A stretch of DNA of 64,000 nucleotides from Psilocybe azurescens (GCA_023853785.1 JAJIRX010000244.1:88879-152878), one strand, 5' to 3'; counted from the first letter of the stretch, positions 34,809-48,184 are shown. A program made the numbers and translations. Notes: generated from the letters alone by a model not told the origin.

Positions 34809-36640
34809 TTTAATTAATATGTTATTGGCTGACAAAAATTGATAGATATAAATGTAGACTGTGTAATAGATGTAAAGCTTCCTCTCTAAAAAAATCAAGG
34901 CTGTACAATTAGTTGTTAATAAAATAAGAATTTTAGAATGATTTTCTGCAAGTTTATAATGTTTGCAATGATCAGAAATTGAACTTGTGACATTCCTAAT
35001 TTAGAAGGCAAAAAGCGCACACAAACCATTTATAATTCTACATATTTAGTACTTTATAATCCCATGGTTTTGAAAAAAATCCAAATCTGGACTGTTCCAG
35101 ACATGACACCAGAGCCTTTTATATTGCTAAACCCATCATTCACAAAGAGTTTTCTTGTCTAGCATTACTTTTTGGACATTCAGAATTTGAAGACAATTGA
35201 ATTTTTGCCTAAATATTGCCAAATTCAGAACCCATCATTTAGCTGATGAGATAATGATCTTCGGAATTTGTGGGAAATTTAATGTATATTTAGATTTTTG
35301 CACAATGCTAAATTGCTTTTTCAAACTGATCATTGACCAAATCCGGTGTAATGACAGAGGCCAGCACCTTCATGTTCATTGTTTCCCATATAGGGTAGAG
35401 CAGCTGTCTGCAGGTGGTCAGTATCCTGCATGCTTGTAACTTCCATCAAAAATTTCCCAGTTCTAGAATGGTCCTATTCCACCATCTTTTCTCTATCACC
35501 TTCTCACTGACAAAAATAAAACAACTGCTGGTCCTCATCGACAATGGCCCAAAATACATAGTTGTTGTCTGTAACAAATGAAGTCGCTTCACCAGGTCCC
35601 AGGGTGTTTTACTTCGAGATTGAGGACATATCACATCTCCAAGTGTAATGGATTTGTCCAGTTCCACCCAGCATATATGCACCTCTCCCAACTCTGGTCC
35701 TTATTCCCGTCCACATCTTAGCTCCCTACTTAGTTGCTTGCATACTGACATATTTACATTGTTGTAGCACAATCACAACTATCTGTGGGCCTGCATAGCA
35801 GTGTTCCAATCTGCCCTCTTCGAGTCTCCATAGCAGCCCACAACATCCACTCCCGCTGCCAACACCACTACCAATACCACGAATCTGAAAAATCTGACCA
35901 TTGAATCCAAGCACTTCATTTCCCAATGTCTTGTCAATACCAATTCCACGGTGGTGATAGCAGTGTCCCAGGCACCAGGACCATTGACAGGTTGAGTGCA
36001 AGCACCTGTGGTGGTGTAGCCGTCCGTTCAAGAGCTCAACCCAAGCATCATCATCGACCTGCACAGGATGATGATGTTAAAGGTAATGATGCCCAGGCTC
36101 AGGCTCTATCCTGCCAAGAACAAGAATAGAAATGATGAGAAGAAGCAGGGGCAGGGGAAATGGAGGAATGGTATCCCTCCATGTGGTCAAGGAAGTGTAA
36201 TGGATGCAGGGTCACCTTTACACACGATCCCAACTCCAGCAGCAGGACGTGGACATGGGGTGGGTTATGGGAATCCCACACTGCTCCTGCTCCTGCACTC
36301 ATGACAGCATCTGGATCTGGATCAGCGTCTGCCCGCCACCCAGCCGCCCAGTCGCCCAGTCACTGACGTGCCACTGGAGGTTACGGATGTGCTTACTCAA
36401 GAGTGTAAGGATGCCTGAGTATACGCATGCACCTGGCCATAAAACTCGTCGGGCGGGGGTGGTCAAAGAGGATGCTATTAAGCATACATCTGGTGTAGGG
36501 GGCTTGAAGGTGGGTAGGTCCAAGTGGAAATGGGCTGCGTCAGGGTCTGGCCCAGAGGTGAGGGGTGCAGGTGCAGGTGCAGGTGTGAGTAGTGGAGAGA
36601 TTGGCCTGAAAGATGGAGGTGACAGGGTGGAAGCCGCAGC
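34809..36640. other. No identifiable gene
   Basis: Several medium frames exist on both strands at 35400-36700, but they lack domain features and conflict with each other. I leave them uncalled. Confidence 0.35.
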
Positions 36641-36645
36641 ACAAG

Positions 36646-36689
36646 AGAGAGGGAGAGGGAGAGGGAGAGGGAGAGGGAGAGGGAGAGGA
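36646..36689. repeat. GGGAGA hexanucleotide microsatellite
   Basis: About seven units of GGGAGA/GAGAGG. An overlapping plus-strand frame reads as a Gly-Arg run, but there is no sign that it is translated. Confidence 0.85.
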
Positions 36690-38190
36690 TAGGCACCTGG
36701 GTTCTGTACATTGGCCCATGGGATACCAAAATGAAGTCTATATTGGAGGAAGAAGAAAGTGATCCGGAGAACAATGACAATGGAAATGGAGATGATGAAG
36801 ATTAAGATGAAGTCCAAAGAAAGCTGTTGGAAATTTGCTATAAGCACACATTTCTCTGCCTTCATCCCTTTGATGATAATGATGAGCCACGTCTTGTTGT
36901 GTGAGGGATGGTTTGATTGGAGAACTGACTAATAAACTACCAATTGATTTTCATTCTCTTTTTGATTTATGTGTTCTCAAATACATGGAAAAAAACACTT
37001 GTGGACATGACACCTGAGAAGTGGGATACCTCATGGACACTAGGCCTCTGAAGGTACGCCATATCTCATCCATCCATACTTCCTTCCTTCCTATTCCCAC
37101 TTTCTGATCTTATTTTCACTTCTTACATGTGTCCTCATGCGTTTTACTCAAATCTCGTTGACTCACACCTCATTCACACTGTAAAAAGGTTCATTGCACC
37201 ATCCTAAACACGAGCCATTGAAAGCCCGCTGCTAGCAAACAGACCCCTGTTCTGCTATGCGCATATTTTGGAGTTGAGTGATGCAATGGAGTTGTTGAGC
37301 ACGGAAACTCAATCTGAGTCAATGCATTGATCCTCTCTTGTGGCGCAGGATGGGGATGGGGATGGGATGGGAATCAGAATCAGAATTGGACCCCAAAGAA
37401 TCCTGATTATCTGGATGGAAAATTTGGCAATCATCATCAGCAGAACAATGCACCTAAGACTAAATACTGCCATAACCCCCGTACAAGTCCGATCTCCCAT
37501 TGGCATAAACCTAGGGCGCATATCACATCAACAAGATCCTGCTCTAGGAGATGGGGAGTCGGAGCCTGGATGGGGGTATTTTGATTATGGGGCTGTTGTC
37601 CAGTGGAGTAGAATGCACCTCAGGATTGGGGGTGTCTGAAATCTGAACAGGTATTGTATTGTGGTTCCAAGTCATCTCTTTTGATATTGACACTGTACAC
37701 TCTCATCATGTGGAACAACCTCTAGTTCTCATGGAGACCAGGCTGGTACAGAGCACACTGAGTCCAAGAGACAATGATTGTCATACCAGAGGGAACACAT
37801 ACCACCAGCACATTGCGCATTAGCTTATAGCATATATATCCTACCGATATCATAACTTATAAAATTGAAGTGTGTCCGCGAGTGTCTACAGGCAGTAATA
37901 ATAGCACAAACGACTATATATTGACCACTGTTACAAAGCAACGTACATAATTCTGGACAAAAATGGAAAGAAAGACACTTTGATTCTTGTTAGCTTGGCA
38001 AGGGATCAATCCATTCCAGACTGATTTACAATGAATCGTGTCAGGGACATTGCCCAGATCATAGTCCAAGACTGGATAAAACAAGAATCAATGCAAGCTG
38101 GGAGAGAAATTCAGCGAGGTCAACCAGACTGTATCCAATCAATGATACATTAGTGATCAGAGAAATTTTGTTAGTTTATGTTCAGTGGAA
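36690..38190. other. No identifiable gene
   Basis: Mixed-composition sequence with short frames only. Nothing recognised. Confidence 0.35.
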
Positions 38191-38194
38191 TTCC

Positions 38195-38788
38195 TCACAG
38201 TTTAGAGACAATGTTAAGAACACCAGCAATCAAGTTGTCCAATCCTACAAGAACTTGATTTAAAGCTGCGTCAAGGCCAAGCTCTTCCAGAACATCAGCA
38301 AGTCCTGGGATAGATATTTGAGTGTTGTGAAGCATAGTGGTAATGTTCTGTATTCCGTTGAGAAATCATATGTCCAACATTTGAAACAAGGCTACTTACT
38401 AATGCAATGGGTCCTATGGCATTAGCAACATCAGGAGCAGAGACAGCACTAATGTTGACAGTGCTGATCACAGATATAGAAGTGTGGGCAGTATTCAAGG
38501 ACTTCACAATGACTGAAACCAGTGGGGAGATCATGTCCGCATTTGCAATTCCACTGGTGATGAGTGAGTCTGAACGTCATCGTCAACTATTAGAAACAAT
38601 CCCGAGAACAAAGTCTGCATATACTCACTGATCTCAGGCAGAATTGAGGTTGTCTTGCTCTGAAGGTTACTGATGATACCCATGATTTCGGCATTGTCTG
38701 ATTGACGTTTCTCGGTGTCCACTGGGTGAGCAGAGACAGCAAAGGCACTGACTGCTAGGAACGAGATGAAGAATTTAGAGGCAAACAT
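38195..38788 (-). CDS. Small secreted protein, about 147 residues, three exons
   Basis: Exon 1 (38788-38629) opens MFASKFFISFLAVSAFAVSA, a clear signal peptide, followed by HPVDTEKRQ with a Lys-Arg site suited to Kex2-type processing. A 59-nt intron (38570-38628, GTGAGT..CAG) joins exon 2 (38569-38396; DMISPLVSVIVKSLNTAH). A second intron using GTAGCC (38395-38305) restores the frame into exon 3 (38304-38195; LADVLEELGLDAALNQVLVG), ending LNIVSKL and a stop. The more canonical GTAAGT donor five bases earlier would put exon 3 out of frame, so splice choice here matters. The mature part is an Ala/Val/Ile/Leu-rich helical protein with no cysteine pattern, so it is not a hydrophobin. Small secreted proteins of this style are common in Agaricomycetes. 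It is the best intact host gene in the window. Confidence 0.7.
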
Positions 38789-39829
38789 GTCAGCTGGTGA
38801 GACTAAGTTGGCTGAAGCTTGAGGTTGTGAACAAGGAAGCGATGCAACTTGAGCTGGCTTGCATTTGGATAAGACAAGGACTACTCCCTTTTATATGTGT
38901 AAGTGCATATATTTTTGTCTTTGACATTACACCGAAACCTGGTTTCTTAAAAAACAAAAGCAAGTATTGGCATGGCACAGTGATGCATGGACCACAATGT
39001 CTCAACTTTACACAAATTTCACAGTAGAATTGATAGGCTATGCGTTCAATAATACATTCAAATAGATGAGAGAAGGTGTGGATATGAATATAGCGGCCAA
39101 GAACACCTCATTTTGTGTACTTTACAGTGCCCCCATATTCCGTTGGACTCCAATGGACTTTCACCGGACCCAGCCAATTCCAATGGACAGTCCATTGGAC
39201 GTCCAACAGATTCCATTGGACTTGACAAAATTCTGGTACCAGTCCAGTCAGAGTCCAGCCAAATTCCGGTCAAAGTCCTGTCAAGTCACTTCAAGACAGA
39301 AAACAGGTGGACTGGCCAGACTGTCCAGTCCATTGGACTTCCGTTGGACTTCCAGTGGACTTCCACCGAACTCTCAACACTTAATTAGACCAGATCCAAG
39401 AGTGCTCTGTCCAGTGGACTGTCACTGGTTTAATTGCAGACTTGGGAGGGGAGTTAGGGACAGTCACAGTGTTCTTGGAAGCTTTGGGAGCCATATTAAG
39501 GAAGCTAGGTCACTAGGATAATACTTCAATCTTATCTTTAATTCATGTGACAATGTAATATAATATATTGAAAACTATATACTACATTATTATCTGACTT
39601 TGTGAATTTCACTAAGTCCAACTTTAAATTCACATGGAATGGAATCCAATTGGATTCCAACTGGAATACTTTAATCTTAGCTTAAATTTATGTGACAATG
39701 TAATATAATATATTAAAAACTATATACTACATGATTATATACAGGTAAAAATAAAATAAAAACATAGTAAAAAAAGAAACAAAAAAAGAAAAAACAGAAA
39801 GAAAGAACAGAAAAAGGGGGCGGAGGGTA

Positions 39830-40550
39830 CATTGGTGGTGTCATCGTCCATGTTATCGACATTGTGGTGGGCCGTACCCATTGTTGTATGCGTTGGTGTC
39901 ACCGTCGGGTGTTGTCGTCGGCCATACCTGCTGTGGTATGTGTTGGTGTCGTTGTTGGTGTCATTGTTGGTGTCATCTGTATGTGTTGTGGTATGTGTCG
40001 GTGTCGTCCATATGTCGTGGTACGCATTGCTGCCATCCTCATGTGTTGTGCTCATCCCTGTCATCCTCGCTGTCACCGTGGTGGTACGTGTTGTTGCAGT
40101 CTGTACCCATTGTGGTACGTGTTGGTGTTGTCGTCCACCATGCCTGTCCTGGTACCCGTCGGTGCCTTCGTTGCGGGTCGTCGCAGTCCGTACCTGTCGT
40201 GGCATGTGCTGGTGTCGTTGTCGTGTGTCGTTGTTGGCCCTGTCGTCCTGGCCTTCGCCGTTGTCGTGGTGGTATCCGTCAGTGCTGTCGTCACAGGTTG
40301 TCCTTGTCCTCACCCTCGCTGTCCTTGTCCTTGCCCTTGCCACTGTCCTTGTCCTTGCCCACATCCTGGTCCACACCGGTGTCTTGGTCCTTGTCGTCAT
40401 GATCCTGGTCCTAGCCGTTGTCCTCGCAGTCCTTGCCCTTGCCCTTGCCCTTGCCCTTGCCCTCCCGGTCCTCGTTGTGGTCCTTGTCTGTGTCCTTGTT
40501 GTCATCGTCACGGTCGTCCTTGTCGGTGTGGCCATCACGGTCGTTCTCGT
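39830..40550. repeat. Degraded tandem array of E3
   Basis: This is the same slot as the arrays of E2 and E7. It contains repeated GTGGTACGTGTTGGTGTCGT and CTTGTCCTTGCCCTTGCC-type units. Many CpG sites have become TpG or CpA when compared with E2. Long frames on both strands are by-products of the repeat. Confidence 0.7.
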
Positions 40551-40758
40551 CCTCTGTTGCATCGGGTTGGCTCTTGCCTGGCTCTGACTGACAAGGCGGT
40601 GGTGGTGGTGGAAGGAAAAAGGGATGGGGTCAGAATCAACAACGGACTGACATGGCATCAACATGTCATGCACGCATTGTTGTTTGTCCTGTGCAGACCA
40701 GTGCCGAGAATTTCGGCTGCATCACTATGTATTTAACTAATTTTATTATTTTCCATAA

Positions 40759-40834
40759 GCCTTTGTGGCTCAGTTGGTTTATCCAGCTTGTGTTTGGCAT
40801 TCTCCAATGCCCGAGTTCAATTCTCGTTTGTGTC
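40759..40834 (+). ncRNA. tRNA-like Pol III module in E3
   Basis: This carries the same module as in E2 with a few substitutions: TGGCTCAGTTGG as A box, CGAG-TTCAATT-CTCG as T-arm, and nine T directly after. It lies 335 bp from end B and is oriented toward it. Confidence 0.65.
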
Positions 40835-41169
40835 TTTTTTTTTCTATACTAGTATAAATTATAATAAAAGGACATCCATTGGACTTCCATTGGAATTCCG
40901 TTGGACTTGTCTGCTGGAATTCCAATGGTCATGTTCGGTGGGATTCTGATGGACTTCCATTGGACTTCCGTTGGTTCTGTCTGGTAGACAGTCCACCCGG
41001 ACAGTCCGTTGGACTTGTAGTTCAGTTGGACATTCACCAGAATCCCACCGGAATCTCACCAGAAAATTTCAGCAGTCCTAGACCAGAAAAATTGTCATTC
41101 TGAATATAGAAAGTCCAATGGAGTCTGACCAGAGTCTGACCAAAAAATATGGGGCCGTGAAAAGACCTC

Positions 41170-42493
41170 GGTGGGGTAAGGCCAAGGTTAGAGGCACGAC
41201 AACCCAGTCTGTGTTTTTATAATAATATTGCAGTAAGTCTAGGGTAGGGAGATATCGTCACGTGAAAAGCTTTCGAGAATGTTTCTCATGTGATAATATT
41301 TGCTGGGGGGTACGTGCAGGTAAGTAGTTAGCCAACCAGGAGTAGGTAGCTGTAAAGAGTGGAAATGGGAGAGTGGGATTAAAAGTGGTTTCCTCTAGCA
41401 TCAATCTCAATTCTCTTATGCCTTTGATTTTTCGAATTGCATTACATAAATTTTGATGCTGCGTCTACTCAGCGCTTATCAAAGCTGGGAAGAGTGTCTT
41501 GAGCCATCTGAGCCATGCTGGCATTAACAAAACTTGCGAAATATGCGGTATTTATTATTCCCAGATGTAATGATAACTATAAATGCGGATATGACAACTC
41601 CGAGTTAATCCAGACATAGAGGAGCGAGTAAGTAACTCACTGTTAATGACGTTAAACCTACACACACTAAGTTCCATAAAACAGTGCTTCACTTAAGTTG
41701 AATGTTGAATAAGTCATCTATTTAACGACGCCACCTCTGCCAAGTCACTCAAAAACTCAGAAAACAGGAGACTTAAAATTAAGTACGTCAAAGAAGATAC
41801 CTGACATTAAAGAAGTAATTGATCTGATGACAGCACATCCTTTCAAATGGAAAAGAATACCCAGAGTTGTTGACTTGTATTTGAAAGCAGAGTCTCTGTC
41901 AAATAAGCGCCCCAGTATTTGAGTTGGGTCAATTTGACTGGGAGACATGCATTGGCTACTTAATTTTAACTCCTTATTCATCTATCTATACACTTGCATG
42001 TTGTGTGTCAATGCAGTGAGGACCGTGTGCCTGCCGTGCAAAGGCTGAGGCTACTGTCCAAGTTGGAACAGTAATTTTCTTGTGCCTGACAGGTACACTT
42101 TGCAAATGTCCTGCAAGTCAGCCCCTCTTTGACATGCAGTTCCTCTGAACAAAGGAGTTTTGGTGAGGATGTTGGATATTCTAACTGTAGTAAGTAATGT
42201 GTTCATGAAACCTTGGAATTTTGAGGCAACTTTGGAATATTGAAACCGGGTTAGAATATTGAGACAGTGGCATTGTGGAGGGCATTTTTGAGAGGAGGAT
42301 ACCATACCCGGAGAGCTTGTCAACTGCTTCCCACACAAATTTTTGAGAATGCGGCATAGAAGAAGCTGGGGCATGGTGAAGGCACTCGGAGTGCTGATTG
42401 ACTGTTCATCAATCGAACATACCTCGAAAGTGGTTGCACTACAGAGTCACATAATTGGTAATATTTGCGACATAGTGTAAAAGACAATGTACT
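41170..42493. other. No identifiable gene
   Basis: The minus-strand frame at 42051-42374 has no family features. Nothing else is recognised. Confidence 0.35.
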
Positions 42494-42495
42494 TA

Positions 42496-44076
42496 CAGTG
42501 ACTCAAAAAACTGTCCGGATGTTTTTGAAATTGAACTTAAACTGACTATAATGACATGTAATCTTAATGAAATTATATGATTTAAAATGTATTGGAAAGT
42601 CTTGGATCACAGCTTTCAGGAGATATAGCATATGTTTGTATTTGTTTGGTTAATATATTATTATTAAATACTTTATAAAAATAACACATCTGGACAGTTT
42701 CTTTGCAGCCTGTTGGAATATGGGTATCTATATAAACTAGTACTTTGTGTGACCACACTTTGCTTTCAAAACATCTAAAACTCTGCTAGACATACTATTG
42801 ATTGATCTCACATAGTCTTCCTTGGGTATTTCCTCCCATTCCTCCAGTATTCTGCCCTACAACTCCTGGATACCCTTTGGAGCATTTTTGTATTCTACAA
42901 AGCACATTTTGAGAATATGCCACAAATTTTGATTGAATTGAGATCTAGTTATTATGCTGGTCAGTCCACAAGCTCTATTTTGTGGTCTTTAAGCCATTTC
43001 TGAGCTTTTTGGATGTGTGCTTGAGGTCATTATCTTGCTAAAAGATGAAATTATTCTGATTAAGGTTGTAATACTCCAGAGTTTGCAAGACATAGTCATC
43101 CAAAATGCTTATATAGAGTTCTCCATACATCTTGCCTTCTATCCTGCACATGTAGCCAACACCACTTGTTGTTATACGACTCCAAATCATCATATATTCT
43201 TCTCCAAATTTGATGGTTTTCTACATGCTGAGTTTGGAGAGGAGAACCAACCTTTTTCTCACCTACTGCCTTACAACTGACCCAATTCAATTGATATTGG
43301 TCTTATCTGTGACATAACATGTTTTCAGTCTTTTTCCGTTCAGTTTTCATACTTCTGGACAAATTTCAAGCAAGCCTTCCTATTGTTCTTCAGGAGGAAT
43401 GGCTTTTTGATCTTGACTTGTGCTATAAGATCCTTTTTTGAGGAAATTTTGAATGGTTTAGATGGAGATAGAAGTGTTGGTGATAGTGGGAAGCTGGCAG
43501 CAGTGTTGTGTAGAAGTATCAGCCTTTCCAGTGGAGACAAGTCAAACTAGGTGGCAGTAGTCATGGGGAGTGAGCTTAGAAAAATGGTCTTCATGATTGT
43601 TTTTCATCAATAACTCTATCCAAACACCTAGTTTAACATCAGTTTTGCAAATATAATCACCATTTTCTGGCATAAAGATGATGTTAGAGTATAATTTAAA
43701 AGAGAGAGAATACATGACTGTGTAGTAGAGAATAATTGGCTATAAACTTAGGGGAATGTAAAATTTCAGTCTTTGTTACATACTTCCAACATGTTTTTAT
43801 TCATTTGATATTTTTTTTACATGTTTATAATAACAAAAAACCTTATTGTGTTAATTCCAACAGGCCACAAAGAAACTGTCCAGATGTGTTATTTTTATAA
43901 AGTATTTAATAATAATAGATGAACCAAACAAATACAAACATATACTATATCTTCTGAAAGCTGTGATCCAGGGCTTTCCAGTACATTTTAAATCATGTAA
44001 TTTCATAAGGATTACATGACATTATAGTCAATTTAAGTTCAATTTCAAAAACATCTGGACAGTTTTTGAGTCACTG
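42496..44076. mobile_element. Tc1-like transposon, 1581 bp, with ~225-bp terminal inverted repeats
   Basis: The element is bounded by TA at 42494-42495 and 44077-44078. Both ends read CAGTGACTCAAAAA(A)CTGTCC inward, and the inverted repeats stay alignable for about 225 bp, with an internal second copy of the ATCTGGACAGTTT word. TA target duplication and the coding region inside place it in the Tc1/mariner superfamily. Confidence 0.9.
42737..43560 (-). pseudogene. Tc1-like transposase, broken
   Basis: On the minus strand the text includes GVGYMCRIEGKMYGELY (the region after the first catalytic Asp), then the QDNDLKHTSKK motif around the second catalytic Asp, near 43030. A TAG stands immediately before QDND. 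The C-terminus reads LDVLKAKCGHTKY with its stop at 42737-42739, as in many Tc1-like proteins. At least one further frame change occurs upstream near 43200. The protein would cut and paste the surrounding element, but this copy cannot make it. Confidence 0.8.
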
Positions 44077-44078
44077 TA

Positions 44079-46017
44079 GCTTGCCAATATTCTTTCTAAG
44101 CAAGGAGAAATGCTGTGATGTGTCGAAAGAAGATTGAGGCTTGAGAGGAAGTGGGGAATGTTGCAATCCCAATACATATCCTTCCTGTTCAAAATTGCCC
44201 TGTCAAATATTCAGGTAAAATAGGAACAGCAATGGAATTGTATGGGTTGAATAGGGTGCTGAACAGCCAAAAACATTTTGAGGGAAATGTAAAGGTCTTA
44301 TCCAACAGATATCAGCTCACCAATCTTATCTTATTTCACACAGGAGTGCCAATGTATCTCATAAGTTTATTGAGTCTTGCCAAGAGCAGTATTACGATGG
44401 GTGGTCCTGAACACGAAAAAAGGTGCAACAATGTTCTGCCAATCTTAACATAAGATCAGGCTAGGATGTATACTTTGTATCCCAGTATTTTGTGATTGTT
44501 GCTTGAGATCCTTAAGTTGACAGTATTTATAAGTTCTAAAGCATATTACAAGTCTGGGGTACCTCAATGGACTCGTGCATGCCATGCAAAGTGGTGGCCT
44601 TCAAACCAAGTCATCTTGTTGCCCCGGATCCGGTTGATCTGCTTCTCAGGTCAGGAAGCGCCCTGCGCTTTCACCCACCCCATTTACTGCATAATGCTAT
44701 GTTGCATACCCATTAATATACTGCCATAAAATCTTGCATGAACACTAAGTGAATACACAAAGAGGAAATGATGGTGGTCGACTCGGAGGCAAGAGGAATG
44801 GAGTGAACTCGGATCAAAAACCGGCCCGAGTGACAGACATCTTCAATCAACCACCGTTCTTCCTCCTCCATTCCTCTGTTCCATGATGTCTCCATCTGTG
44901 CAACTGCATCCATCATTGCCACGGAGTTGACCCCTATAATAACATCAATCAACACCACCACTCATATCACCGAAGGGGGAGGGAGGAATTAGCAGGTAGC
45001 AGATGAGGAGTACACTGAAATGAGGCTGCGACATGTTCGTTGGTCCTTTTTTTCTCATTTGTTTGACTACCAAACTCGCCCACCTCATTCAGCATACCGC
45101 TAGACCACCACACTATACCGTCACCTCCCTCCTTCAATCTCAACCACAACCACTGCCAAATTAGAACCTGTCAACCATTGTTGGCATTGTGTAACCCGCA
45201 CCGCCTACAGAGCATGTAGAAGGTATAATGTGAGTTTAACTTGCACTAGGCTCTTCATCGCAATTCTAAATCCCTCTTATCATGCAAAGTCTGGAAGTTG
45301 GACCTCTTCTTTCTTGCAAACACATTCTTAGACTCCCCGATGATTCACTCAACCTCTTCGGTCACATCAAGGTCAAATCGCCACCCACGCATCTTAGACC
45401 TAGGCTCTGGCCATTCAAAATGCTCTGTCACATTTCTTTGTCAAGTTCTAGTTCTGTCCCTTTGTACTGTAAGCATCAATTCGTAACCCTCAGTGCGTGT
45501 ATTATTGACAGGAGTTGTCTCCCATCCCGGTCCTAAACTCCCAGTCTTTCAAATCAAATCAAATCAAGAGAAAGAATGTTTAAAACACCCAAAACCAAGT
45601 GGATGACACTTTCTGTAGCATGGAGTACATTGTTTTTGACCGAGCGGGCTGAGCACATTGTCCCCGTTCTTCATGCAGTGCCACTCACTTTCTTTGACTG
45701 AAACTGTCCCAAGGCTTCCACTGGATTCATCTTCTTCTTTGGGGCACCCTTTCTCCCTCCATCACATACTGAACGGACTGTTCTTCGCAGCCGTGACCAC
45801 TTTGTTTATGAACTTGTCCACCTTATGGCAAAGCCTCCAGTAATGGTATTCAATGATCCTTTGTTGTTGGATAACTTTAAGCAGTCATGCGTCTAACAGG
45901 AGACTCTCTTGGGAAAAAGTGATAGTTGTCAAAGGCAATTACAGATAGGGCGCTGTAAGTGCTTTCTGTCTGTCCCATCCTTGAAAAGTGGGTTTATATT
46001 CTTCATATTCATACTAA
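44079..46017. other. No identifiable gene
   Basis: Several short frames on both strands (44151-44453, 44713-45149, 45282-45536), none with a family signature. Polymeric AATCAAATCAAATC lies near 45550. Confidence 0.35.
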
Positions 46018-46463
46018 ATCTCGACTAATAACATCATTCAGAATCGATTAACTTCACCCATCATTGCAAAACAGCTCATCTGACTTTGGAGCTTCGACAG
46101 GATATCCAAAAATTTTCTTTCCTAACTGCTGGTGAAAACATTTATGATGCAGGGCTTGCACCACAATATGGAGTCCCAAAGCTTATGCACTTTATAGGCT
46201 TTAACGGTAAATATGATGTAAGTGAGGTTTGATTATTTTATATTTTATCTATCTTGAGGTAATTATGTCTTCTAGGAGTTCTCAGATCTCCTTCGAGAGA
46301 AATGTGACAATTATTTCCTGCATTATTTAGAAGATTACTACTCCCATCTGGCACATTCATTCCTTCTTGCTATTGTTGGGATACAAGCCTACTGGCCTAG
46401 GTTTAAAGGATTGAATATTCTTGTTTCCAATGACTACACCAAGTCTCTCTCACGATTATTCTG
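46018..46463 (+). pseudogene. Two-exon coding remnant of unknown function
   Basis: One exon encodes LTLELRQDIQKFSFLTAGEN and ends at GTAAGTGAGG near 46218. After a 58-nt intron ending TTCTAG, the next exon continues EFSDLLREKCDNYFLHYLED and HSFLLAIVGIQAYWPRFKGL. The splice sites and protein-like text make it likely to be a former gene. The frame closes near 46463, and further pieces (AAHARREQF.., GKQYAIAALHCLKFLC near 46620) lie in other frames. I do not recognise the family. Confidence 0.35.
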
Positions 46464-47582
46464 ATGACATGAATAATCTCCAAATCTATCACACTATCAC
46501 GTTCAGCTCAGGCTCCACTAGGCTCATGCCCGCCGGGAACAATTTTCTGGGACATCTGCGCAGTTTTTACTGAATTCTTCCCGTTCTGGGATGTTGTCAC
46601 TAGATGGTAAACAATACGCCATTGCAGCGCTTCACTGCTTGAAGTTCTTATGCAAAACAGGTTCAACAACACTTCTACAAACTACTTCCCTCATAAATAT
46701 GTGATACAAAGAAATAAGCCCTTCTTTTGGAGGAAGAATATCAAGCCGAGGACAATGAAATGGAATATCATCATAGGAAAGATCACGGAGAGCTGAGAAT
46801 TAAAAAAGAAGTGTCAGTTGAGACCCGGGACTAGCCACCGAATAGATGTATTCATCTATTCAGGAGTATTTAGATGGGCTCTGCAATATTTTTCGCAGCT
46901 TATCAGCAGAGCTGGGGATTTGGAGGAATTTCTAGACTTCACTTCTCCGTGTGCCTTTGCTGCTAGATCTCAGGACTGGCCACGTGATGCAAGGTTAGCC
47001 AGTGGGGCCATCACCAAATACATTGCTTCGTGCAAGGCTGGCGATCTCATGATTTAGTATATAGACACTTCTTACTTATATTTCAAAATATTTATTTCAT
47101 TGTAACAATTGCCAGTGTGTAGCACGTAACATACTTAATGAGCTCAAGGAACGAAGGTACATAATATTTGGAAAGTCATCTTTTACTAATTGCGAGACCA
47201 CTGCGCGTTGATCTTGCCTTTTGAGTCAAAAGGCCTTTGCTTGTAGGCTATGTACCCTGGAGTGGCGAGGAAGTGACCAGGTGAGGAAAGTGTGTGACCA
47301 GATCAGCAGTTATTGACCAGACAATAAATGGATATGCAACACCTGAACTTTATGATGATGATATACCTCAACAAAAAGATATGATTAAGTGCCTGTACAA
47401 TGTAAAGAAGACCATTAGTTCAACAGGATATGCTCCAAGATTGATTTAAGGTCTCCAATGGCACCTAGAGGTGAATGGGGTAGGAGAGTATAAGTTTTTG
47501 ACATTCAAGCGGAGGCTGCCTCTGTTGATCATACTAAGAATACAAACAAAGTGACTGATCTGGCCACCAATGAGGATTTTCA

Positions 47583-48184
47583 GCTGAAGCGGAGGCTGTA
47601 CTGCCCTTCAATGCATGATGGCGGAGTCCATACATCTAAGAAACGGCATAGAGTGTGTATGTATTTTGTAACTTGTACACTGTATTTTTAACATGCACAT
47701 TCACTTGTGATATGATAAAGTTGCATATGATATATGTTTTAAATGCAATTGAAAAGTCTGCAGAAGTGGAGGCCATACAGTGATTCAATGGCTGGTGACA
47801 GTGGCCATATAACTAGGAAATTAGATGAATTCCATACCTAATTTACTACCTATTTACCGTGTTTTTGAATGAACATTTATTCTTGACAGAATGGAGCTGT
47901 ATATGAAATATGTGTTGAATATATTTAAAAATTCGGCAGAAGTGGAGGCCATATTGTTCTTCAATGGCTGGTGGCAGAGGCTGTATAGCTTGGAAACCCC
48001 AGTAACCTTTATTGCATTACTCGGTCGCGTCCTATGGCATGCCACTCAATGTCCCAGTGACTGTCCTTGCATGCTGCATTGCTTTTTACATGAGGAAAAG
48101 AGTGTTGGGTTAACAGATGAATTCCATATCCATTTTACTACCTACTTACCACATTTTTGAATGAACATTTATTCTTGAAAGAAT
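47583..48184. repeat. Satellite-like tandem repeat, left part
   Basis: Units carry GCAGAAGTGGAGGCCAT, CTTCAATGGCTGGTGGC, TTTACTACCTA and TTTTTGAATGAACATTTATTC in fixed order, with a period of about 170-290 bp. The array continues at 53832-54130, so the Harbinger element has split it. Confidence 0.75.

Larger units (their letters stand above)
39115..41169. mobile_element. Composite TIR element E3 (2055 bp)
   Basis: End A starts at 39115 (GTGTACTTTACAGTGCCCCC) and end B finishes at 41169 (AAAAGACCTC). The parts are those of E2 in the opposite orientation: an E1 deletion derivative (39115-39520), AT-rich duplicated blocks (39520-39750), the array region (39830-40550), a common block, a tRNA-like module and the subterminal words. 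The 8 bp outside end A are CTCATTTT and those outside end B are GGTGGGGT. They do not match each other, but each is the exact reverse complement of the corresponding flank of E7. Confidence 0.85.

Noticed and set aside
40759..40834. Functional tRNA gene
   Set aside because: The A box and T-arm are good, but the acceptor stem does not pair and no convincing anticodon arm forms; four copies sit at the same place in transposons.
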